Shown here piece by piece: positions 10,201-18,433 of a stretch of DNA of 47,923 bases (the stretch's first letter is position 1; each line of letters opens with the position of its first letter). Both the position numbers and the translations under genes were made by a program. Origin of the DNA: a virus. Where the stretch lies: positions 1 through 47,923 of the IMG/VR virus record IMGVR_UViG_3300012000_000030, one strand, 5' to 3'. The notes below the pieces were generated by a model. The model was not told the DNA's origin. It did not search any database and was given only the letters and a program-made list of their open reading frames with translations.

Positions 10201-11938
10201 GGGCAGTGCTGGGTTGGAGCAGAGCGCCAGCGACGTCGCGGCCGCCCAAGACCGCCCCACGGCAAAAACAAACGAGATCGTATCTGACGTAAGCAAAGCT
10301 GTTTACGACCAGATGGAAAGCAAGCACGATCGCGCCGAGTACGAAAAACTTCGCCCCAAGGGCATGAGTGACGTGCAGTTCGACAGGCAGCGGCGCGAGC
10401 GGCTGAAGATGATCAGCGACGCGGCCGCAACCGTCGCCGTCGAGAAGGGCGGCGCGTTAGCCGGCGAGACCGCCGAAAAGCGCGCTGAAGTCATGGGCAA
10501 AAATATCACGCAGCAACTAACCAAACAGTTTGTGCTGCAAGGCAAGAGCCCAGAAGAAGCGGAAATGCTGGCGCGAAAAGAACTGCGCGCCGTATTAGGT
10601 ACCGACCCCAAGAAGGTCACTGAACGTTTAAATAACATTATGGCCGCCGCCACGAAGGCAAAGCGGGACCGCGGAATTGGTGTCGCGGAAGTCGCGGAAA
10701 AGGCGTCGGCGGAACAGCAGAAGTTGCTCGACGAAGTCGGAGCCGATCCGTCTGGCGCCGCGATGAAAGAAGCGATGCAGGATGACAAGAAGCGACAGCT
10801 GCTGCTCACCATCCCGAACGCTGACGCCGTATCGCTGTTTAATAAGTTTACGCCGGAAGCGCAGCGCGAAGGTTTAGCCGCGCTGGAGAGCGCCGAGAAT
10901 GGTTTGTATTCGTGGGGCCTCACCGAAGACGAACGGAAAAACGTTGGGCGTATCCGTGGCGCGATTTCTGAAAACCAGAAGAAAACTACTTCTGGCGCAG
11001 TGTCGTCACAAAATATTTCGCCAGAACGAGTGCAGCAGTTAAATCGACAAGGGCACGCCCCTGCCTCGGCTGATCGCGGCCAGACACATACGCTGTCGCG
11101 CGACGAAGCGCTGGGCGAAGTGCGGCAAGAGCTTGCTCAAATCGAAGGCCGTAAACAGGACGGCTGGTTGTGGGACTCGCTGTCGCCCGAGGATCAGAAA
11201 CGTAAAGACGAGCTTACGGCGCGTTTAAACACCATGCAATATGGTACGGGCGACGGTTACTCGTCCGGCACGATTGAAAAATTTAAAGTACACGATCCGT
11301 ATAACGCGCGCGGTGTGCTGCCCGGTCAGTCGTTCTCTATGCGCGACATCGCCGGCGAATCTGAGTGGCACTTGTTTGGCGGATATCAAAACGTGTCGGA
11401 GCGCGTGTTCATTCCGCACAACCCGAACTACACCGAAGAGCAAGCTGCCCTCGACGTTGAACGGTACGGCACCGACGAAGAAAAAGCCGAGTTCCGCAAA
11501 AACGGCGCCAAAAAGATTAACGTCACAAACCCCGACGGCTCAACGTCGCAGGTCGTGGAAAAGCCGCACATTAAACTGCTGGCTGAGCAAGCCATGCACG
11601 ACGCCGTAGCGGAAGACCCACTCACGGCGGCACGGCAGCGATTGGGCGAGCTTGAAAAGAAAAAGAAGCGCGGCTGGTTTAGCGATTACTTTGACGACGA
11701 CAAGGATCAGGCGCGGTACAACCTGCTCACAGACGTGGTAGCGCAGCAAGAACGCCGTGGCGCCTCGATGGCGGGCGGTCCGGGCGCTGGCGGCGAAATG
11801 AACATCAACGGCACGCTGATTCTGCAGGGCCTGTCCGAAGCCGTACTGCAGGCCAGTGGTGTGCGAATGGAAGAGACGCCCGAAAACGGTCCATCGGTGG
11901 ACATGGCGAACGGCACCGGCTCGCGATTCGGGAGATGA
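7271..11938 (+). CDS. Tape measure protein
   Basis: At 1555 residues this is the longest tail gene before the fibres; it sits between the chaperone pair and the baseplate genes, as tape measure proteins do. It is almost entirely predicted helix rich in Ala, Lys, Glu and Gln. By the usual ~1.5 angstrom per residue it would set a tail of roughly 230 nm. Two internal duplications are visible. RLKPAGMSDADFKKKNRAL near residue 601 recurs as KLRPKGMSDVQFDRQRRERL near 1025. EVRQELAQIEGRKQDGW recurs as AARQRLGELEKKKKRGW near the C-terminus. No peptidase or transmembrane segment was recognised. The ATG overlaps the previous stop. Confidence 0.8.
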   Translation: MKASQAGAAGYVQNPTNNPYAPPVYSPFQNASHVDDAFGYLANMYGPMLVQGMFGQDAFLAHQMPGQALLDQYTASRYQRHGAAAIQAANMAGNEQVAQKLLGFQRGVNGGKPITALDREHANVGASVLNNPIFKQFAASQIGAENLEAIMFGRRGDPTAIAAATNRIGFFRQDAAGNGPRMSAESLQQFSQNVYQNLYGPDANLDDMHGFGAVASSEMMETLFQQGRLPQSIGALSPADRVKALSKSKRDDKTLTRLAEQMGHSELMDRDYDYANATEEERKIMLKDKLPEYKKRMQATFGEIDKYTAGDKRAKSAEEIQQLDGFGLAANALDARQVSKTVKEYNGAVAAIREIFGDNGNPNAPIQELLANLQHLTNGAQTSMGAGKVESLVREIRMAARDSNTDLQNLNAIAYEKKAQARQLGLSEVTAEKGLAGDLLMGQAMADAGVFEKSGFGKLNRAEAEARMSALSTRGDASSVGRSMAALNRMTMENPDKYKDTQLAAAMEAYRRGEDTYEFKGKSFNLTEMAGRQGVQGLYNMARESGADDRLYRAYMSDQIGTEEYLNAGYAYKSQRFEMQRELSRPHEGVIRDRMTSDAIKRLKPAGMSDADFKKKNRALASGFAYKMTGVMLDETADMSVDERVATLEKRGKEELARYFQSSEGGKMNQREADRAAEQYFNAIYGDTASKRRDSLLATYSEASTASQNRTGVSIEALKQQYDKEAISDRDTKLQVNKQRAARFAQASRGTESTTLQRVGEELENLAADNTRTRSDALKAIFNVTSEDRLLQTYAPDMQEGLVAAAKMYTSATMTGGQIEKLAEAAQKNPNGAEAKQLKQLAGLKPDEKLTDENIAMVRDRAIRKSGDTAAGTTDAEKKQNEQTRKQSELIMRGFNSGKTEDVKAAATAMAQQVLGPKATKEQIEKFATAALSTDTAAFEKQMQGGTFGFGKLSAEKQQQARGIAKALRVAQDIGGLGSAGLEQSASDVAAAQDRPTAKTNEIVSDVSKAVYDQMESKHDRAEYEKLRPKGMSDVQFDRQRRERLKMISDAAATVAVEKGGALAGETAEKRAEVMGKNITQQLTKQFVLQGKSPEEAEMLARKELRAVLGTDPKKVTERLNNIMAAATKAKRDRGIGVAEVAEKASAEQQKLLDEVGADPSGAAMKEAMQDDKKRQLLLTIPNADAVSLFNKFTPEAQREGLAALESAENGLYSWGLTEDERKNVGRIRGAISENQKKTTSGAVSSQNISPERVQQLNRQGHAPASADRGQTHTLSRDEALGEVRQELAQIEGRKQDGWLWDSLSPEDQKRKDELTARLNTMQYGTGDGYSSGTIEKFKVHDPYNARGVLPGQSFSMRDIAGESEWHLFGGYQNVSERVFIPHNPNYTEEQAALDVERYGTDEEKAEFRKNGAKKINVTNPDGSTSQVVEKPHIKLLAEQAMHDAVAEDPLTAARQRLGELEKKKKRGWFSDYFDDDKDQARYNLLTDVVAQQERRGASMAGGPGAGGEMNINGTLILQGLSEAVLQASGVRMEETPENGPSVDMANGTGSRFGR

Positions 11939-11941
11939 TAT

Positions 11942-12400
11942 ATGCCCACAGTATTTAGCCCGTGCGTAGGCGCGGTTGCAAAAATTCAAGCGTGCACGGA
12001 AGAGTCCGTGTTCTCAATTAACTTCAGTGGTGCCGCGGGTAAGCTCACGGCGCCGATCGGGGGTTTTGCGCTTGAACTGAACGGCAACTATCAGTTTCTG
12101 CACACGGTCAACGACTTCATTTACGTGTATGCGTTCGGCGACCGGGTAGGCGAGTTGACGGTATCTGGCTTCGGCTTCGTGAAAACCTGTTCCGGGGCAG
12201 AAGACGCAAAGCTCTGCAATGTGTTCGAGTTCTATCAGAAAAACCGCATCAAAGAAAAAGGTGACTTGTCAGTGCAAATCGGCGACTGTGCTGACGCAAA
12301 CTTTTGGGCGTTTCTCACGGGAATGCGCCTAGAGCTGCAAGATCCGCAAACGCTCGTCGGGCAGTGGTCGCTGCGCTTCAACATCGTACCGAAGAAATAA
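11942..12400 (+). CDS. Small tail-tube-like or tube-initiator protein
   Basis: A 152-residue protein starting three bases after the tape measure stop, with GGAG about 7 bases before the ATG. It has tube-like alternating strands (VGELTVSGFGFVKTC, GDLSVQIGD) and an end reading QWSLRFNIVPKK. Position between tape measure and hub is where contractile phages place tube-initiator or hub-adaptor proteins (T4 gp48/gp54 role). That role is inferred; I do not recognise the family from residues alone. Four cysteines are present, with no obvious metal site. Confidence 0.4.
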   Translation: MPTVFSPCVGAVAKIQACTEESVFSINFSGAAGKLTAPIGGFALELNGNYQFLHTVNDFIYVYAFGDRVGELTVSGFGFVKTCSGAEDAKLCNVFEFYQKNRIKEKGDLSVQIGDCADANFWAFLTGMRLELQDPQTLVGQWSLRFNIVPKK

Positions 12401-12401
12401 C

Positions 12402-13295
12402 ATGATCAATCACGGCCGCACACTCCTGTTAAACATCTGGGCGCAAAGCGCGCAGAAGCAGCAAGCCGGGTACGAATACATACCCGGCGAGTTTCGTCCG
12501 CTCGTACTCCCGACGGCACTGAAAACCGTGCGCCGCGTGCTGTTTGGTAGCAACCCTGATCAACGCTTTTTGAATCTGCGCGCGCGCGAGCTGCTGAGCT
12601 ACGTGCACCAAACACCAGTAGCCGACTATCTGTATAAACTCGACAGTCGCGTCACGTATTGGCCAGAAGCAACTGACAGCAGTTTTAAATATCTACCAGC
12701 GCTGCGACTTACGCAGATTTCTGGTCCGTCCCGGTCGGTTGCGTTTGGCGGCGAATTTACGGCAAATAACAGCACTGGCCGGGCCAATCGGCAGTACACA
12801 ATGAGCCTGCAGCCCACCAACTACGAACAGCTGCTGTCGGAAGAAAACGAAGTGCTGTTAGTCGAAGATAATTTTGGCGTGCTTATCAAAGAGATAAACA
12901 TCGACTCGGATATTTCTTTAACTACGCAAACGCTGTACGAGCCGAAGCCACGCGGCACCTTAGACCCGGCAAATATTCTCCCCACGATTACGCTGCCCGA
13001 AACAGGGATCAAACTGCGCCTAGAACGGTTAAGCACGGATCCCGTCACGTTCAGCGGTCGTTGGTATATCGCGCTCGAAGCAAATCCGGCGCCGGCAATC
13101 ACCACGTTGTTTCCGTCGCTTGAAATGCTTGGAGAGCCGTTATTTCTGGAATTATTCGGATTGACAGATGAGGAGCCGTACGCGACGTTTAAAAATCTGT
13201 GGTTTGACCATCCGCTGCCGGCGTATCGGCTGGCCGGGCTGGTGATGGCGTACATCTATCGCGTTGAAGGAATCAGGGCGCACAGTAATGGCTGA
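12402..13295 (+). CDS. Baseplate-region protein, unknown
   Basis: A 297-residue protein not recognised. It begins MINHGRTLLLNIWAQSAQ, with weak SD, right after the preceding stop, and its end overlaps the hub gene start by 8 bases, indicating translational coupling. A central region rich in beta strands (SVAFGGEFTANN, YTMSLQPTNYEQLLS) is followed by a domain with Pro-rich turns. The C-terminal segment is hydrophobic and aromatic (LFLELFGLTDEEPYATF). The neighbourhood argues for a structural baseplate or hub-adaptor role. No enzyme motif is visible. Confidence 0.45.
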   Translation: MINHGRTLLLNIWAQSAQKQQAGYEYIPGEFRPLVLPTALKTVRRVLFGSNPDQRFLNLRARELLSYVHQTPVADYLYKLDSRVTYWPEATDSSFKYLPALRLTQISGPSRSVAFGGEFTANNSTGRANRQYTMSLQPTNYEQLLSEENEVLLVEDNFGVLIKEINIDSDISLTTQTLYEPKPRGTLDPANILPTITLPETGIKLRLERLSTDPVTFSGRWYIALEANPAPAITTLFPSLEMLGEPLFLELFGLTDEEPYATFKNLWFDHPLPAYRLAGLVMAYIYRVEGIRAHSNG

Positions 13296-14931
13296 AATTC
13301 CGTACGTCTACTCGAAGTTTAAAATAGAAGCCGAAATCGCCGGGCAGAAGTTCGACGATATCGTCGCTATTTCGGCTACGTTTGGGCTAAACAGTATTCC
13401 GACGGCTTCTCTGACGGTCGCAGTGGGCCATGATGCGCGCTCGGGGCGTACGCGCGAGGCAACCATTCATAAGCTGCGTAAAACACTTAAGCCCCGCGAC
13501 AAAGCCAAAGTCTGGCTCACGATTAGCCCAACCGCCGGCAAGACGACCAAAATGGAAGACGGCCGGTTTTTGATATTTGAAGGGATGCTTGCCGGCATTG
13601 GATACCAGCGCTCGCACAACAGTGCTAACTATGTCATCCAGTTAATCCACTGGCTCGACGACCTGAACAACTCGTCGGCGCTGAACGGCAAGTGGTTTCA
13701 AAATGCGCCGTTTTTAATGGCGGCCAACGCAGCGTTTCGTGCGCTGCAAAAAGAAGGCACCGCGCACTCCAGTGTGCCAATCATCGACGCAAACAGCGAG
13801 TTTATTAACAAGAGCAATATCCAAAGCGACCTGTGGGCCGAGGTCATCAAACCGATCTTCAAAAAGATCGCGGAGTGGGAAGTGCCATCGTCTGGCGACG
13901 CAAACAACGACGCGGCGCTTGAAGCGCTGAAACGCATACCTGCCGGCGATCCGTCGGGCCCGCAAGCGGCTAATGTTAAAACAACGCCGCTGAGTTTAGA
14001 CCTGACGGATCTGCCCGGGCACAACGTCGAGCAGTCCGTACGCACAGCTCTGACAAAAGACGCGCTGGAGTCGTTTGCGTACACGTCGTTCTGGGGCAAG
14101 CTGGTCGGCGAGTACGCGCCACAGTTTTTCTTTGCCGTATCGCCGGCAATTGAACACGCCTGCGTGATTCCGTTTTTTGGCGGCTTGAAGCACGACGGCA
14201 ACCAGACATACGTGATCAAAGGCGACGAATATAGCTACGCAAACTTTAACGCGTCGCTCGGCCAGCTTATTGACCGTGTTGTGGTTTTCTGGCCAAGCCA
14301 GCTTGATCCGATGCTTGCAACTGGCGGCCAAGCCAACATGTCAGACGTGTATACGCAGCCAGCCGGACAGTACCCCGACGCCCCCGAAGACGAACGAAAA
14401 GGTTTGAAGCTGTTCAAAGATCTACCGTCGTGGCTAACGAACATGTCGCCGTGGCCGATATTTACTGGCGCCACAACCGGCATCAAAGGCAAACAACCCG
14501 GCGACTGTCTTGCGCCAGCCGAGGGCGAAGAGGCACCCCCGCCAGAATGGCTACTCCCGTCCGACATCGCCGAAGCTATGGCCGGCGGTGTTTGTAACAG
14601 ATTTGCCGAACACTTCTACAAAACAGAGTTTTTAAGTCAGCGCTACGGCGAGCTTTCCGGCAAGCTGCGTTTTGATATCGCGCCGGGCAGTATTGTTAAA
14701 ATTGAGATGCCGCAGTCTGAAATTCAGTCTGATGGCTTTATGGTGGCGGCCGTAACGCAGGTGTCATACGCAATTAACGCAGAGCGCGCGTTGGCTGGAA
14801 CATCGTTCGCGCTTTCGTACATCCGCACCGAAGAAGAAGACAAAGACACAAACCTTGTTTCCAAAGAATACGCGCCGCTGTACACCGAAGGCACCAAGTG
14901 GCCCGGCGGCCCGCTCAGAAAGCCAGAATAA
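13288..14931 (+). CDS. Baseplate hub protein (gp27 / gpD-like)
   Basis: A 547-residue protein resembling the hub ring subunits that join tube and spike. The N-terminal part has the barrel-type pattern of late-control gpD/gp27/VgrG proteins (SKFKIEAEIAGQKFDDIVAI, then RFLIFEGMLAGIGYQRS and YVIQLIHWLDDL). The C-terminal part returns to beta structure (GKLRFDIAPGSIVKIEMP, FMVAAVTQVSYAIN). The ATG at 13288 is preferred over an in-frame TTG at 13264; it overlaps the previous stop. Neighbours are the tape measure and wedge genes, which supports the hub call. The OB-fold and needle are on the separate spike gene at 3011. Confidence 0.65.
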   Translation: MAEIPYVYSKFKIEAEIAGQKFDDIVAISATFGLNSIPTASLTVAVGHDARSGRTREATIHKLRKTLKPRDKAKVWLTISPTAGKTTKMEDGRFLIFEGMLAGIGYQRSHNSANYVIQLIHWLDDLNNSSALNGKWFQNAPFLMAANAAFRALQKEGTAHSSVPIIDANSEFINKSNIQSDLWAEVIKPIFKKIAEWEVPSSGDANNDAALEALKRIPAGDPSGPQAANVKTTPLSLDLTDLPGHNVEQSVRTALTKDALESFAYTSFWGKLVGEYAPQFFFAVSPAIEHACVIPFFGGLKHDGNQTYVIKGDEYSYANFNASLGQLIDRVVVFWPSQLDPMLATGGQANMSDVYTQPAGQYPDAPEDERKGLKLFKDLPSWLTNMSPWPIFTGATTGIKGKQPGDCLAPAEGEEAPPPEWLLPSDIAEAMAGGVCNRFAEHFYKTEFLSQRYGELSGKLRFDIAPGSIVKIEMPQSEIQSDGFMVAAVTQVSYAINAERALAGTSFALSYIRTEEEDKDTNLVSKEYAPLYTEGTKWPGGPLRKPE

Positions 14932-15752
14932 TGCCCACTGACCCGACAAATAAATCGAAAGGTATGCCGTCGATTCTGGGCGACGTACCAGCCCCGTTCT
15001 CCGGCACAAAACCGACCGGTGTCGGCTCTGATTTTGACAGTGCGTACGCGCAGTGGCAGACCACAAAAACGCCGGAAACAAATACCGCGCTGCTCGGCAC
15101 AATTCAGCCTGTAATCGACACGGCAGTGATGAGCTACGCCGGACAGAATGCGAGCCCGACAATTCGATCGCGAGCACGCCTGATGGCCCTTAAAGCGCTC
15201 GACACGTACGACCCCAAACGCGGAAACGTTCGGACGCACCTTTTGTCGCAGCTGCAAAGTCTTCGTCGGCTTACGGCGCAGTCACAAAACATCATCTCGA
15301 TCCCAGAACAGGTGGGGCTCGACTACTCGCGCCTGAATGAAAGCGAAGCGGAATTGCGCGACCAGCTCGGCCGCGACCCGACAGATGACGAGTTGGCCGA
15401 CCACACTGGTTTGTCTACGCGGCGTATTCAAAAAATTCGCGCGTTCAATCAGCCGGTGTCGGAGGGTATGACAACCCGCGAGGTCAGCGACGAAGAAAGC
15501 TACGGCGGCGACGTTGCCAGTAACATCCCGGGCAGCACACGTTCCGCAGACGCGTGGTTTAACTTTGTGTATGAAGACTTGAGCCCGGTAGACAAGCTTA
15601 TTGCTGATATGACGCTGGGGCGCAACGGTCGCCGCAAAACGAGCACGCAAGAAATTGCGCGCCGTTTAAATATCACGCCCGGCGCTGTCAGCCAGCGTGC
15701 CGCCAAGATTCAAGCAATGCTCGACAAACAATATACCCAGAGCGGGTTCTAA
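14931..15752 (+). CDS. Sigma-70-like protein within the baseplate operon
   Basis: A 273-residue protein with three segments in sigma-factor order. Residues 58-113 resemble region 2 (RARLMALKALDTYDPKRGNV, compare the AhxxYDPxRG pattern). Residues 133-172 resemble region 3 (ELRDQLGRDPTDDELADHTG, then LSTRRIQKI). Residues 217-264 resemble the region 4 helix-turn-helix (SPVDKLIADMTLG, then TQEIARRLNITPGAVSQRAA). The aromatic -10 melting residues of typical region 2 are weak or absent, so it may be a divergent sigma factor or a DNA-binding structural protein built on sigma domains. TAATG overlap with the hub stop indicates coupled translation. A sigma-like gene here is unexpected; it may direct late transcription or be carried in the virion. 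Confidence 0.65.
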   Translation: MPTDPTNKSKGMPSILGDVPAPFSGTKPTGVGSDFDSAYAQWQTTKTPETNTALLGTIQPVIDTAVMSYAGQNASPTIRSRARLMALKALDTYDPKRGNVRTHLLSQLQSLRRLTAQSQNIISIPEQVGLDYSRLNESEAELRDQLGRDPTDDELADHTGLSTRRIQKIRAFNQPVSEGMTTREVSDEESYGGDVASNIPGSTRSADAWFNFVYEDLSPVDKLIADMTLGRNGRRKTSTQEIARRLNITPGAVSQRAAKIQAMLDKQYTQSGF

Positions 15753-15761
15753 GGAGTAACC

Positions 15762-16238
15762 ATGGCGACACCCGGCACAGGCACTACTAAAGGCCAAGTC
15801 GACGGCAAATTTGAAGCCCGCATCAACCAGCTTGAAGAACGCGCCAAGAAAATGGCCGAAGTCTTCGAGACGTACATGACGGACTGGCGGCCGTGGCACA
15901 CACCCGACGAAATCAAAACAAAAGAACTGCTCGATGTACCGGGTATGAGCTTTCCAAGTTGGGATCGCAACAACATCAACCAGATCTATTCTGAGTCGGT
16001 GCTAGCAGGCCCCGAAAAGGAAGGCGGTACCACGGGCGACCTGATTGCGATGAAGTGGCAAGCCGACTTCATGGCGGTCGAGGAGCGTGCGTGGCGGACT
16101 CGGCACGCCAGCTATGCGCGCTGCATGTCGTTCATGCACGGACGACTGCACGGGCACGGCCTGCAAAAGAAGAGCGTGTTTTCGTTCTTCAAAGACAACG
16201 TACAGACGCACATCGACGCCGGCGGGGCAGGAGGTTGA
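15762..16238 (+). CDS. Small baseplate-operon protein, unknown
   Basis: A 158-residue protein with a strong AAGGAG six bases before its ATG. It starts Thr/Gly-rich, then has a helical coiled segment (FEARINQLEERAKKMAEVFE), followed by a Trp-rich stretch (DWRPWHTPDE, FPSWDRNN) and a second helical segment ending in a His-rich HGRLHGHGLQKK. No family recognised. Position between the sigma-like and gp25-like genes suggests a baseplate or assembly role. Confidence 0.45.
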   Translation: MATPGTGTTKGQVDGKFEARINQLEERAKKMAEVFETYMTDWRPWHTPDEIKTKELLDVPGMSFPSWDRNNINQIYSESVLAGPEKEGGTTGDLIAMKWQADFMAVEERAWRTRHASYARCMSFMHGRLHGHGLQKKSVFSFFKDNVQTHIDAGGAGG

Positions 16239-16240
16239 TT

Positions 16241-16708
16241 ATGAGTCTTGCCGACTTTGCCGACCGCAAATACGACTTTCTGGCGCTGCAAAACGTTAAC
16301 ACAGCCCGCGAATCAAAACTCGGGCTCGTGCTGTACGACGAAGACAATAGCGGGCGTATCTGCACAGGCATCCAAAAGCTGTCTCAGCGCTGGCTGTTGG
16401 AGTTTATGACAGAGAAAGGGTCGATGCCCGGGCTCCCGTCCCGCGGCAGCGATTTCATGACGCTTATCCGTCAAGGGCGTTTGCGGACGCAGCTTGACGT
16501 ACGCCAGAGTTTCAATGCAGCAAATTTGCGTATTCGCGTCACACTGCAAAACGAAGAATACGAAGGAATGCCAGCCGACGAGCGTTTTGACGACGCCGAG
16601 TTATTGTCCGTGGCAATTCTGCCCGGATATTTAAACATGCGTGTTATGATTACAAGTCAAGCCGGCGACGAGCGAGTCGTTATTTTACCAGTCGCTACGC
16701 TGCCATAG
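16241..16708 (+). CDS. Baseplate wedge protein, gp25/W-like (tentative)
   Basis: A 155-residue protein whose start at 16241 is fixed by GGAGG a few bases upstream; the frame is open further left but without support. The segment IQKLSQRWLLEFMTEKGSMP, then GLPSRGSDFMTLIRQG, recalls the conserved core of gp25/W wedge proteins (short helix, then PxxGxxL). It is followed by beta strands (LRIRVTLQNEEYEG, LNMRVMITSQ). It directly precedes the J/gp6-like gene, the P2 W-J order. The assignment depends on this order and a partial motif. Confidence 0.5.
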   Translation: MSLADFADRKYDFLALQNVNTARESKLGLVLYDEDNSGRICTGIQKLSQRWLLEFMTEKGSMPGLPSRGSDFMTLIRQGRLRTQLDVRQSFNAANLRIRVTLQNEEYEGMPADERFDDAELLSVAILPGYLNMRVMITSQAGDERVVILPVATLP

Positions 16709-16715
16709 GTGCTAC

Positions 16716-18431
16716 ATGTCAATTGAAATTACAAGCCTCAGCCAATTGAGCCCGGACAAAGTGCAAAGCATGGTCGCGACGCTGTCGCAACTTATGGCGG
16801 AGCGCCACCCGGAGGTCGAGCTGACCCGCGGCGTATTCCACGATTTGGTGCTGTACTTTGACGGCTTGCTGAATGCTGCGATCCAAGAAAACATCGACCG
16901 CGTGCAGCAGAGCAACAGCCTGCTCAAAATTACAGAAAACCCGTCGCTGGCCGATCCGGCAATTGTCGATCAAGTGCTGTCAAATTTTAACCTGACGCGC
17001 GATAACGGCACGCCAGCCACAGGCACTGTCACTATCATTTTTAACGGCGACGTACGCACTGAGATCCAGCAAGGCGTACGGTTTACGGCCGAAGACAACA
17101 ACCTCGTGTTTGTTCCGACAAATTCGTTTGTTGCTTTACCGACCACGACAACAGAAGCACTGACTGAAGCCAATCAACGCAAAATGATTCCGGTCGGTGA
17201 CGGCACATTTGCCGCGACAATCAACGTCGTCGCGACGCAGGTGGGAGCGGCCGGTAATTTAAAACGCGGCACAACGCTGACCCCCGATAGCGTATTAAAC
17301 AACACCGCCGCGGCCTACGCGGCCGCCGACTTCATCAACGGTAAAAACCCAGCGACAAACGAAGAGTATCTTGCGCGCCTGTCTACGGGTTTAGCCGCGA
17401 AAACGATCGGCAGCCGCGCCAGCTATGTTGCAGCTGTTATGGCGCAACCAGCGTTCAGCAACACAAAGCATTTATCTATTCTGGGTTGCGGCGACGCTGA
17501 ACAGCAGCGCGATCAACATTCGTTGTTTCCCGTGTCTGGCGGCGGTAAGGTTGACATTTACGCGCAGACAAACAACTACTCGCAAGAGAAAGATCACCTG
17601 CTGGAAGCGACGTATGTCGGCCCGTACACGGACGACGCTAACACCAGCGGCAACTGCGAAGAGCGCAGATTGGCCGGCAACACACCCACCGGCACAATCT
17701 GGCAAGTAACGATCAGCCGCGATTTGGCTCCCGGCTTTTACGAAGTGACACAGATCATTGATCCCGCCGTTGTCCAGCCAGTGAATTACTCTGTACTGGA
17801 AGACAACCGCGGCGTCGACTTCTCCGACCTCGATTTTGTGCCCGATGTGCTGTACTTATATGAAAGCGCGTATACGCGTTATCAAACTGCCGTAATACGA
17901 TTTGTAAACACCGACATTCAACCCGGCGCAGCGTTGGTGGCGGGTCAAACAAAAAAATGGTATCGCGTCACAACGACAGGTATGCCCCTGATTGGCGAAA
18001 TGCAGGACTACTTTACCGGCCGGGAAACGCGTCCGCGTGCAACGGACATTCTGGTCAAAGCGCCTGTGCCGTGCTTTACCAAAATTGCGTTTGAGGTACG
18101 CAAGGCGCCTGCCGACGCCGCGCCCGATATCGCAGCGATTCAGCGCAGCGTAAGCGACGCGGTAGCCAGTATCGGCTTTGCCGGCCAGCTGCACGCTTCT
18201 GTTATCAGCACGGCTGCGCATAAATATCTAAACAGTCGGCAGGCCGTGGGCGGCATTGACATGTTCGGCCGCATTCGCCGCCCCGACGGCACGACAACGT
18301 TTGTTCGCGACAACACCATCGTCAAGCTGCCTAATGACGTCGCGCGTCTGGTTACGGGCCGCACGACGGTGTTTTTAACGCGGCCGCAAGACGTATCAGT
18401 TTCTGTTGTATCTGCCGGCTGGGCGACCTAA
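16716..18431 (+). CDS. Baseplate wedge protein, gp6/J-like
   Basis: A 571-residue wedge protein that would form the ring around the hub. The N-terminus (SQLMAERHPEVELTRGVFHD, LYFDGLLNAAIQENIDRVQQ) is followed by a beta domain with GTVTIIFNGDVRTEIQQGVRF. The linker NVVATQVGAAGNLKRG and NEEYLARLSTGLAAKTIGSR is the characteristic J-family segment (VGxxGN then xxExLxxRL). The C-terminal part includes a helical IAAIQRSVSDAVASIGFAG and a substrate-loop-like YLNSRQAVGGIDMFGR. AGGTG precedes the ATG. I consider the family call good; the detailed wedge position is inferred. Confidence 0.7.
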   Translation: MSIEITSLSQLSPDKVQSMVATLSQLMAERHPEVELTRGVFHDLVLYFDGLLNAAIQENIDRVQQSNSLLKITENPSLADPAIVDQVLSNFNLTRDNGTPATGTVTIIFNGDVRTEIQQGVRFTAEDNNLVFVPTNSFVALPTTTTEALTEANQRKMIPVGDGTFAATINVVATQVGAAGNLKRGTTLTPDSVLNNTAAAYAAADFINGKNPATNEEYLARLSTGLAAKTIGSRASYVAAVMAQPAFSNTKHLSILGCGDAEQQRDQHSLFPVSGGGKVDIYAQTNNYSQEKDHLLEATYVGPYTDDANTSGNCEERRLAGNTPTGTIWQVTISRDLAPGFYEVTQIIDPAVVQPVNYSVLEDNRGVDFSDLDFVPDVLYLYESAYTRYQTAVIRFVNTDIQPGAALVAGQTKKWYRVTTTGMPLIGEMQDYFTGRETRPRATDILVKAPVPCFTKIAFEVRKAPADAAPDIAAIQRSVSDAVASIGFAGQLHASVISTAAHKYLNSRQAVGGIDMFGRIRRPDGTTTFVRDNTIVKLPNDVARLVTGRTTVFLTRPQDVSVSVVSAGWAT

Positions 18432-18433
18432 CC

